Of a stretch of 64,000 nucleotides of DNA, positions 43,390-51,342 are shown piece by piece. Where the stretch lies: contig DATCXZ010000092.1 in the NCBI GenBank assembly GCA_036570545.1, forward strand, positions 1 to 64,000. The letters are read 5' to 3'. Each line of letters opens with the position of its first letter. Position 1 is the first letter of the stretch. This DNA is from Pelagibius sp036570545 (GTDB lineage: Bacteria; Pseudomonadota; Alphaproteobacteria; Kiloniellales; Kiloniellaceae). Both the position numbers and the translations under genes were made by a program. The notes beneath the pieces were generated by a model, which saw only the letters and a program-made list of their open reading frames with translations, did not search any database and was not told where the DNA came from.

Positions 43390-44406
43390 ATGACCCTTCA
43401 ACACGCGGGCCTCGCTGCCCTGGCGCTCGCCTTCGCCATTCCCACGGCACAGGCACAAGCGACGGATTATCCGCTTTCGTTGACCAACTGTGGGCAGACG
43501 ATCACTTTCGACGCAGCGCCTGACAGCGCAGTTACAATGGGCCAGTCGGGCACCGAGATGCTCTATGCCCTAGGTCTGGGCAAGAAGATCGTCGCCACCT
43601 CAGTCTGGTTCAACCCCGTGCTGCCGCAGTTCAAGGAATTGAACGACAGCATCGAGCGGCTGGCCGACAACTTCCCCAGCTTTGAAAGCGTGGTGACTAA
43701 GAAGCCGGGGCTGGTTGTGGCGCAGTTCGAGAGCCTTGTCGCAGACCCGGGTCGTGTCGCCCCGCGCGTGCAGTTTCATGACGTCGGCATCCCCACCTAC
43801 GTCCTGCCTGCCGACTGCGACACCAAGGACAACACCGTCGGCGCTGACGGCACGCGCGTCGCTCCCTTCTCCACCGTCTCCGTCTACAAAGGAATTATCG
43901 AGCTAGCGACAATCTTCGATGTGCAGCAAAGCGGCATCGAACTGGTTTCCGAGCTGAAGGAGCGGGAGGCTGAGGCAATCGATCTGGCCCGCTCCCTCAA
44001 TCTTCCGGAAGTCTCGGCCGTTTTCTGGTTTTCCTCCACGAGCATCAAGGCCGATCCCTTCGTGGCCGGTCGCAAGGGGGCACCGGGGTACCTGATGGAC
44101 AAGCTGGGCATCGAGAATGTTATCGAGTCCGACGAGGAATGGCCGACAGTGGGCTGGGAATCCATCGCCAAGTCCGATCCGACGGTGATCGTCATCGCCG
44201 AGGTGGATCGCCGCCGCTTTCCCGCCGACGATGTTGAGAAGAAGCTGGCGTTCCTCAAGACCGATCCCGTCGCCAAGGAGATGACGGCCGTACGCGAGGG
44301 CCGCATCATCGTCATGGATGCCCACGCCATGAGCGCCACCATACGCTCGATATTCGGGTTGGAGACGGTGGCCCGGGCGCTGTCGGAATTCGACCTCGGC
44401 CAATGA
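43390..44406 (+). CDS. ABC transporter periplasmic binding protein (BtuF/FecB type)
   Basis: 338 residues with a signal peptide (LAALALAFAIPTAQAQ). Type III binding fold: SAVTMGQSGTEMLYALGLGKK, here cited as GTEMLYALGLGKKIVA, ADNFPSFESVVTKKPGLVV, GWESIAKSDPTVIVIAEVD. This class binds corrinoids or ferric siderophores; the upstream cobalamin riboswitch points to corrinoids. It overlaps the permease start by four bases. Confidence 0.85.
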   Translation: MTLQHAGLAALALAFAIPTAQAQATDYPLSLTNCGQTITFDAAPDSAVTMGQSGTEMLYALGLGKKIVATSVWFNPVLPQFKELNDSIERLADNFPSFESVVTKKPGLVVAQFESLVADPGRVAPRVQFHDVGIPTYVLPADCDTKDNTVGADGTRVAPFSTVSVYKGIIELATIFDVQQSGIELVSELKEREAEAIDLARSLNLPEVSAVFWFSSTSIKADPFVAGRKGAPGYLMDKLGIENVIESDEEWPTVGWESIAKSDPTVIVIAEVDRRRFPADDVEKKLAFLKTDPVAKEMTAVREGRIIVMDAHAMSATIRSIFGLETVARALSEFDLGQ

Positions 44407-45461
44407 GCGAGGCCGCGCTCCAGCGCGCGCGGTCCAGCCGGTGGCGTTGGGGGTGGCCCTGGCTCTGGGGCGCTCCCCGGTGCTGCTGGTCGCCTTCGTC
44501 GCCGGCGCCTCGATCGGCGAGACGCGGATTCCGCTCGACATCATCTTCCAGGTGCTGGGCAACGAGCTCTTCGACGCCGGCTATCCTGTGGGACGCATCG
44601 ACGAAGGTATCGTCTGGAACTACCGCTTGAGCCGCGCCATCGTCGCCGCCTGCTGCGGCGCGGCACTGGCGCTTTCTGGGGTTGTGCTGCAAGCCTTGCT
44701 GCGCAACGCCCTGGCCGACCCCTACCTGCTCGGCATTTCGGCGGGCGCCTCGACCGGCGCGGTCGCGGTGACCGTGGCCGGGCTTGGGGCTGGGGCAATC
44801 TCGCTCTCGACCGGCGCCTTCGCCGGGGCGGCGCTGGCCTTCGTGCTTGTCGCCGCGCTGGCGCGTGCAGCCGGCGGCGGCACGGGACTGCAGGCCGCCG
44901 GGGTCATTGTGCTGGCCGGCATCGCCGGCTCGCAGCTCTTCAACGCGCTGACAGCCTTCGTCATCGCCAAGTCCGCCAACGCCGAGCAGGCTCGCGGCAT
45001 CATGTTCTGGCTGCTCGGCAACCTCTCCGGTGTGCGTTGGGCTGACGTCTGGATGGCAGTGTCCGCGGCCGTCGGTGGCTGCCTCACCTGCTTCTGGCAC
45101 ATCCGTGCGCTGGACGCCTTCACCTTCGGCATCGACAGCGCCGCATCGCTCGGCATCGCGGTGCGTCGCGTCCAGGTTCTCCTCATCGGCGCCGCCGCGC
45201 TGACCACGGCGGTCATGGTCTCCATCGTCGGCTCCATAGGCTTTGTCGGCCTCGTCATCCCGCACGCCATGCGCTTCATCGTCGGTGTGCGCCACCGTCG
45301 GCTAGTGCCCGCCTCGGCGCTCGCCGGCGCCGTGTTCCTCATTGTATCCGACATCATCTCGCGCGTCATCATTCCGGCCAGGTGCTGCCCATCGGCGTCA
45401 TCACCGCCCTGGTCGGAGCGCCCGCTTTCGCCCTCATCCTGCTGCGCGGCAAGGCCTCCCG

Positions 45462-45465
<4 letters not shown>
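44403..45465 (+). pseudogene. FecCD/BtuC-type permease with two apparent frameshifts
   Basis: Translation starts at 44403 (MSEAALQRARSSR), but the family sequence continues one frame earlier from about 44441 (VALALGRSPVLLVAFVAG). It then runs well conserved (RAIVAACCGAALALSGVVLQ; ADPYLLGISAGASTGAVA; GSIGFVGLVIPHAMRF). At about 45375 it shifts again by the same amount, and the end (GQVLPIGVITALVGAPAF) reads in the third frame to a stop at 45463-45465 that overlaps the ATPase start as ATGA. Each shift is explained by one missing base (e.g. ATTCCGG for ATTCCCGG). Sequencing error and true inactivation are both possible. Confidence 0.85.
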
Positions 45466-46304
<839 letters not shown>

Positions 46305-46869
46305 AGATGTTGAACCGGAACATGACCGGACCGATGGTCTACGAGCCCGATCATCTGTCGATCGCGCCGGGCGACACCGTTAAGTTCCTAGCCACCGACA
46401 AAGGCCACAACGCGGCTGTCATCGAAGGAATGCTGCTGGACGGCGCCGCTGTCTTCAAAGGCAACATCAACGAGGAAGTTGCCGTGACGCTGACGGCGGA
46501 GGGCCTCTACGGCGTGAAGTGCTCGCCGCACTTCGCGATGGGCATGGCGATGCCGATCGAGGTCGGCGCCGCGCGAGCGAAGGCGACCGACCGACCCGAG
46601 GGCCTGCCGTCCCGCGCGAAAACGCGCTTCGAGGAAATCCTGCTGCGGGCGGGCCGACACTAGGCGATCCGCGCTCCCCAATCCGCGAAGCTATCCAACC
46701 CCGCACTCGACTGCAGCCGATGTTCGCAACGGGTCTTGGTCGTGTGAAAACTCTCCGGCGGGGAAGTAGGCGGGCGCCGGCGGATGGATAACTCGGCGCC
46801 TGAACCGGCGATTTTTAGTTTCAACCACCAAGAGCTCTGAGGGGCCGTAACGAGGCTCGGAAGATGTCG

Positions 46870-47764
46870 TCAGAGGCGCGCAGCGTCCATGGGACGCGCG
46901 GGCGGGCCCAATCCGGCCCGCATCGCTGCCATCAGGGGGCCGGTGCCTAGGATACTGATGACACGGGTGAGATTGCAGGCCAGCACGTGCAGGGACATCT
47001 CGGTGGCGACGTTAGGAAGCCTCTTCATCAGAAAGTGCGTCGCCCCCATCCGGGCCTTGATGGTGCCGAACGGATGCTCGACTGTTTCGAACCGGCCTCT
47101 CACCCTGTTGTCGGAGGTCATCGGCTTGGGCAAGGTGATCGTGATGTCCGCTTCCGCGCAGGCCAGGATCTCTCCGCTGTCGAAGTAGCCACGGTCAGCC
47201 ACGACCTCGAGGCTTTCGGCTTCGAGTATGGCCTTTGCCTCTTTGTCCATCCGGGCAAGCTGGGCACGGTCGCTGCCGACGTTGATGACATCATGGGCGA
47301 TGATGAGATGATGCCTCGCGTCGACCACTGCCTGCACGTCGTAGCCCACCACGCCGGAACCTGGTGGCCATCGAACGAGAGTCAGGATCGGTCAGGGAAA
47401 CCTGTTGGTCCGGTGCCTCTCGCATCTGGGCATCCAGAGCTGCCAAGCGATTCATCTTCTCGCGCAGCCGGGTCGTCTTGTTCGTCAGTGCCGGCGACGG
47501 TTCCTGGCGGTCGGCACTGTCGAGCTGGTGGAGATAGCGCGCCACGCTCTCCTCGATCTGGGCCAGGCGCCTCTCCATCTTGCCCCGCGTGAAGTTCCGG
47601 TCTCGGTTATTGACCGCCTTGAACTTGCTGCCGTCGATCGCCACGCTGGCCTCGCCCAACAGGCCGAGCCCGCGGCAGAGCTCGACCACGGGCTTCGCGA
47701 TTGCCAGTGCATCGATCTCCGCGCTCGTGGGGTAGCGGCTGGTCCGTGCGGGCTTGGGCCGCAT
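46870..47764 (-). pseudogene. IS1182-type transposase remnant
   Basis: Two frames together match an IS1182-family DDE transposase. The N-proximal part (47764 to about 47366) has ASVAIDGSKFKAVNNRDRNF and TDPDSRSMATR. After a frameshift, VGYDVQAVVDARHHLIIAHD, VVADRGYFDSGEIL, VTLPKP-like ITLPKPMTSDNR and VEHPFGTIKARMGATHFLMK follow to 46870. The extreme N-terminus is missing, and the cysteine-rich insertion normally between ITLPKPMTS and VEHPFGTIK (about 70 residues) is deleted. Terminal repeats were not identified. Dead element. Confidence 0.85.
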
Positions 47765-48178
47765 CGATGCAGGTGTAGTCGACTACTGTTGAACACAGAG
47801 TGATTCGGGTGTGCCTATGGTTCGTCCGCAGCGGCACCAGGGCGTATTGCCGGCTATGAGGATCCCAATGCTGGCAGACACCTCCAGTGCCGCGCCGTGC
47901 GAGTCGCCGGCGTGGCCGACGGGCGACGCCGGTGCGGATCGACCCTCAGATAGCCGTTGCGCAATTCGTGAACCGGGAAAAGCGGCGTGCCGCCGGTGAG
48001 ATCGAGCACAAAAGGCGGCGTCTCTTGCGTGCAGCCGATCATCACCGGATCGGTGCCACCGAAAAGAGATGCACACCAGCGCCCATCCGGCGGCAACAGC
48101 GTCACCCTCTTCAAATGGGCTACAAAAAGGTTATATCAAAATCATGGCCTCAGCATCTGCGTCCGGGGTTGTGCCTCC
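47765..48178. other. Intergenic region upstream of the formate dehydrogenase operon
   Basis: About 410 bases. The part next to the IS remnant may be further IS debris; several short frames overlap but none carries a recognisable domain. The operon promoter should lie near 48100-48170, where the sequence is AT-richer (AAAAAGGTTATATCAAAATC). Confidence 0.4.
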
Positions 48179-48928
48179 ATGCCCTTGCATACATTGACTG
48201 CCGCCCGCGCCTTGGATGTGCCACCGCCTTACGATGTTGTTACGTTGCGGGAGGTGGGCGATGCTTTCGCGCATGCCTGCGCCATCGCGGGCGAGAGCGG
48301 CGCAGGTACGCTCGTGTGGGTCCGCCGCTACGATCTGGCGGAATTTGCCGTCGTCCTGGAGCCCGAGGAGACGCTCGCGGCGGCACGCCGCGCCTTCTAT
48401 GTCGGCATGAACGCGCTGGCCGACGCGCTTTCCTTCCATGCGCCGCCGGAGCGGCCGGTCAGCTTCGATTGGCCCGACGCCATACGCATCGACGGCGTTG
48501 TGGTCGGTGGCGGTCGGCTTGGCTGGCCGGATGAAGCCTCCGAGGACGAAATACCGTCATGGTTGGTCTTCTCCGGCATGGTTCGCACTTTCGCGATTCA
48601 TGCCGGAGAGCCCGGGTTACGGCCGTTGCACGGTGCGCTGGACGAGGTGGGATTCGAAGAAGTCGACAGCGCCGAGATCATTGCAAGCTTCACCCGGCAC
48701 CTCATGGCCGGGTTCCATGATCGGAACGAGGCGAGCGTCGCTGCCGAGGCCGAGAACTGGCTCGCGCGCCTGCCCCGGGAAGATAGAGAGCGCTTCTGCC
48801 TCGCCGCCAATGGCGATCTTCTCGTATTCCAGGGTGAGGTTCCGGAACCGGTGGAGCGGCGGAAGCTGGTCCTGGCGCTCGCCACGCCATCCTGGCTGGA
48901 TCCTGCGACGGGGACCCCATGGCTATGA
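48179..48928 (+). CDS. Biotin/lipoate--protein ligase-like protein of formate dehydrogenase clusters
   Basis: 249 residues from the ATG at 48179. Its pattern (PPPYDVVTLREVGDAFAHA; WVRRYDLAEFAVVLEPEE; VSFDWPDAIRIDGVVVGGGR; ASFTRHLMAGFHD) matches the family annotated as biotin/lipoate--protein ligase that opens many alphaproteobacterial fdh operons. The GRGR-type ligase motif is not obvious. Role in Fdh assembly is inferred from linkage. Confidence 0.75.
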   Translation: MPLHTLTAARALDVPPPYDVVTLREVGDAFAHACAIAGESGAGTLVWVRRYDLAEFAVVLEPEETLAAARRAFYVGMNALADALSFHAPPERPVSFDWPDAIRIDGVVVGGGRLGWPDEASEDEIPSWLVFSGMVRTFAIHAGEPGLRPLHGALDEVGFEEVDSAEIIASFTRHLMAGFHDRNEASVAAEAENWLARLPREDRERFCLAANGDLLVFQGEVPEPVERRKLVLALATPSWLDPATGTPWL

Positions 48929-48960
48929 AGCTGCCACGGACGGCGGCGCCGATGAAGTGA
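48925..48960 (+). pseudogene. Eleven-codon remnant, possibly of a DUF6505 gene
   Basis: ATG AAG CTG CCA CGG ACG and so on encodes MKLPRTAAPMK and a stop, overlapping the ligase stop as ATGA. In related clusters, as I recall them, a DUF6505 gene starting with MK-PRT-like residues occupies this slot between the ligase and DUF3305. An internal deletion leaving start and end would give this peptide. The identification is tentative. Confidence 0.35.
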
Positions 48961-48971
48961 AGAGAGATGAA

Positions 48972-49484
48972 ATGATACGCGAGACGATGGAGATCGGGGT
49001 GCTCGTCGAATACCGGAAACTGAAGAATCCCTGGATCGATCATGCGTGGATGCCGTCCGCCGTACTCGTGGGCGCGCCGGCCGCCGCACCCTGGACGGTC
49101 CTCGACGCCACGCCGCAGGCCACCCGGTACTACGCCGGCCCGTTCCAGCTCGAATTTTTCAGCACCGATACCGGCAGCTACCGCGACAATCTCGGTTCGG
49201 CGCGCCCGTGCATCTGGGTTTCCCTCCGGCCCTCGGATGCTCCACCGGGCATTGCCCTGCAGACCGTCACCGCGGACCCCGCCGAAGGCGAGGCGCTGAC
49301 GGAGCCCGGGACGGATATCATCGAGGCGGTTCCGATGCCGCAGGCGATCCAGGCTCGTCTCGCCGCCTTCGTGGAGGCCCACCACGTCGAGCGGCCCTTT
49401 ACCAAGCGCAAGCGCGATCGCACCGATCCGGAGGTTCTTGCAACAGGAGTGCGGGGTTCTCGCATCTCGGATGGTGACGGATGA
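48972..49484 (+). CDS. DUF3305 family protein (formate dehydrogenase accessory)
   Basis: 170 residues. DUF3305 features: MEIGVLVEYRKLKNPWIDHA (cited as VEYRKLKNPWIDHAW), YYAGPFQLEFFSTDTGSYRDN (cited as AGPFQLEFFSTDTGSYRDN), RPCIWVSLRPS and a basic C-terminus (KRKRDRTDPE). Cytoplasmic, unknown biochemistry, consistently linked to Fdh maturation genes. It overlaps DUF3306 by four bases. Confidence 0.88.
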   Translation: MIRETMEIGVLVEYRKLKNPWIDHAWMPSAVLVGAPAAAPWTVLDATPQATRYYAGPFQLEFFSTDTGSYRDNLGSARPCIWVSLRPSDAPPGIALQTVTADPAEGEALTEPGTDIIEAVPMPQAIQARLAAFVEAHHVERPFTKRKRDRTDPEVLATGVRGSRISDGDG

Positions 49485-50119
49485 GCACCGGAGACGACAG
49501 CCTCTTCGCCCGCTGGTCGCGCCGCAAGCAGGCGATGCGGAAGAGTGATGCTGCAAGACCCGATGAGGCCGCCCATGCCGCGGATTCCTCTGTCGCCAAA
49601 GCGGAGATTGCCGGTCCCAGTCGGCAGACTCCGGCGGTCGATCCGGTCGCTGTCGAGCCCCCCGGCCCCTTGCCTTCGCTGGAAAACCTCACCGCCGAAA
49701 GCGATCTCACCGCGTTCCTACGCGAAGGCGTTCCGGAGTCCTTGAAAAAGGCCGCCCTTAGGAAGATGTGGTTGCTCGACCCGGCGATCCGCGATCATGT
49801 CGGCCTCGCCGAATGCACCTGGGATTTCAATCGGCCGGGTTCCATCCCAGGTTTCGGCCCTATCGGGGCCACGGCTTTTGCGCCGGGATTCTTTTCCCGG
49901 CCGGCCATTGCGGAAGCAGCAGGTCCGGAAGCCCCGGTGCCATCCGCGCAAGCCCCTGAAATTGCGGCTACACCAGTGACAACGGCCGAGCCGGATGACG
50001 CAGCGGACATTCAGCCGCAGGAGAGCGCCGCCCCAGATGCTCGTGCCAAAGCCGCCAATCGGATCGAAACGGTACAGAGGACGACTGGGCGTCACGGCGG
50101 CGCTCTGCCTCGCAAATAG
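49481..50119 (+). CDS. DUF3306 family protein (formate dehydrogenase accessory)
   Basis: 212 residues. N-terminal FARWSRRKQAMRK is the family hallmark, and the conserved core is LTAESDLTAFLREGVPESLK, then ALRKMWLLDPAIRDHVGLAE and WDFNRPGSIPGFG. The C-terminal third is Ala/Pro/Glu-rich and probably disordered. Translationally coupled to DUF3305; accessory role by linkage. Confidence 0.88.
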   Translation: MSTGDDSLFARWSRRKQAMRKSDAARPDEAAHAADSSVAKAEIAGPSRQTPAVDPVAVEPPGPLPSLENLTAESDLTAFLREGVPESLKKAALRKMWLLDPAIRDHVGLAECTWDFNRPGSIPGFGPIGATAFAPGFFSRPAIAEAAGPEAPVPSAQAPEIAATPVTTAEPDDAADIQPQESAAPDARAKAANRIETVQRTTGRHGGALPRK

Positions 50120-50225
50120 CGCGCGAGGACATGCCCAGGGCCAAAACGCCGACGCGGAGCCACCGCGTTGCCGATCATGTCGGGGGGCAGTTGAAACCAT
50201 CTTAGGCAGGTGCATATTAGCCTTC

Positions 50226-51056
50226 ATGTCTAGTGGTCGCACCACCAAGACCAGAAGGATGGACAAGAGTCCGGGCCTGGAAGAAGCGATCAGAGCAGCG
50301 GGAGGCATCCCCGCACTCGCCCACGCACTCGACGTAGCCCTGCCCTCTGTCTCCGCCTGGCGGCACCTTCCCGAGAAACACGTTTCCGATGTCGAGGCGC
50401 TGACCGGCGTCGAGCGGCGCGTTCTGCGCCCCGATCTCTATCCCGAGTCCGGGATGACCGCTGCGGCGGGACGCGACGAGATCGACCTAGCGCGGTCGGA
50501 TGAATATGCGCTGCTCGCTTCGCTCCTGCTGCGCGCTCCCGATTCCGCGATTCTGGCGCGGCTCTCGCGTCTGGAGGGCACCGAGACACCGCTCGGCGCA
50601 AGCCATATTGCTCTCGCCGAAGCAGCGCATTCCGTCTCCGTCGAAACGGTGGAGCGCGAGTATTTCGACCTCTTTCTCGGTGTCGGGCGAGGGGAACTAC
50701 TTCCTTACGCCTCCTATTACCTAACGGGATTCCTGAATGAGCGGCCGCTCGCGCGGTTACGGGCGGATCTGAAACGGCTGGGCCTGGAGCGCGCCGAAAG
50801 CCACTTCGACCCCGAGGACCATCTCGGCACGCTCTGCGAAATCATGAGCGGCTTCGCCGGCGGCCTGCTCGAGGCCTCAACCTCCGACGAAGGCGAATTC
50901 TTCGCCGCGCATATCGCGCCCTGGGCGAGCCGCTTCTTCGCCGACCTGGAGAAGGCGCATTTCGCCGGATTCTACAAGGCCGTCGGAGCACTGGGGCGGA
51001 CCTTCGTCGACATCGAGACGGAGGGTTTCGCCTTAGGGACCCGCCGGCGCGCGTGA
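50226..51056 (+). CDS. HTH-TorD fusion chaperone for formate dehydrogenase
   Basis: 276 residues (265 if started at the ATG at 50259). Residues about 12-75 form a Cro/YdaS-like helix-turn-helix (GLEEAIRAAGGIPALAHALD; ALPSVSAWRHLPEKHVSDVE; TGVERRVLRPDLYPE). The rest is a TorD-family all-helical chaperone (YALLASLLLRAPDSAIL; EREYFDLFLGVGRGELLPY; PEDHLGTLCEIMSGFAGG). TorD proteins bind the Tat leader of molybdoenzymes, so the alpha subunit just downstream is the client. The DNA-binding-like module suggests coupling of enzyme assembly to regulation (inference). Confidence 0.85.
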   Translation: MSSGRTTKTRRMDKSPGLEEAIRAAGGIPALAHALDVALPSVSAWRHLPEKHVSDVEALTGVERRVLRPDLYPESGMTAAAGRDEIDLARSDEYALLASLLLRAPDSAILARLSRLEGTETPLGASHIALAEAAHSVSVETVEREYFDLFLGVGRGELLPYASYYLTGFLNERPLARLRADLKRLGLERAESHFDPEDHLGTLCEIMSGFAGGLLEASTSDEGEFFAAHIAPWASRFFADLEKAHFAGFYKAVGALGRTFVDIETEGFALGTRRRA

Positions 51057-51116
51057 AGGATAGACAAGGCAGCGGGCGTCAGGCCAAGGAGTCGGCACTT
51101 CAAGGAGGACGAGCGG

Positions 51117-51335
51117 ATGCATGACAAGCAAAAGACGACAATGAACCGCCGCAGCTTTCTCGGTGTAGTCGGCGGCATGTCCACGGCCGTCGCCGCCACT
51201 GCCGCTGCGACCTTCGATTCGACCGAAGCCCAGGCTTACGACCCCGGCGAGGAAGGGATGAAAACCCGCTACCGGGAAACGGACCACGTCAAAACCTTCT
51301 ACCGCGTGAACGGATATCGAACACAAGACAAGTGA
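51117..51335 (+). CDS. Small Tat-signal protein of formate dehydrogenase clusters
   Basis: 72 residues with an AAGGAGG ribosome site. A twin-arginine leader (MNRRSFLGVVGG) and cleavage near AQAYD leave a mature peptide of about 33 residues (RETDHVKTFYRVNGY). Conserved directly before fdh alpha genes and usually annotated as an Fdh-region Tat target; possibly a small structural subunit. Confidence 0.85.
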   Translation: MHDKQKTTMNRRSFLGVVGGMSTAVAATAAATFDSTEAQAYDPGEEGMKTRYRETDHVKTFYRVNGYRTQDK

Positions 51336-51342
51336 GGGTGCG

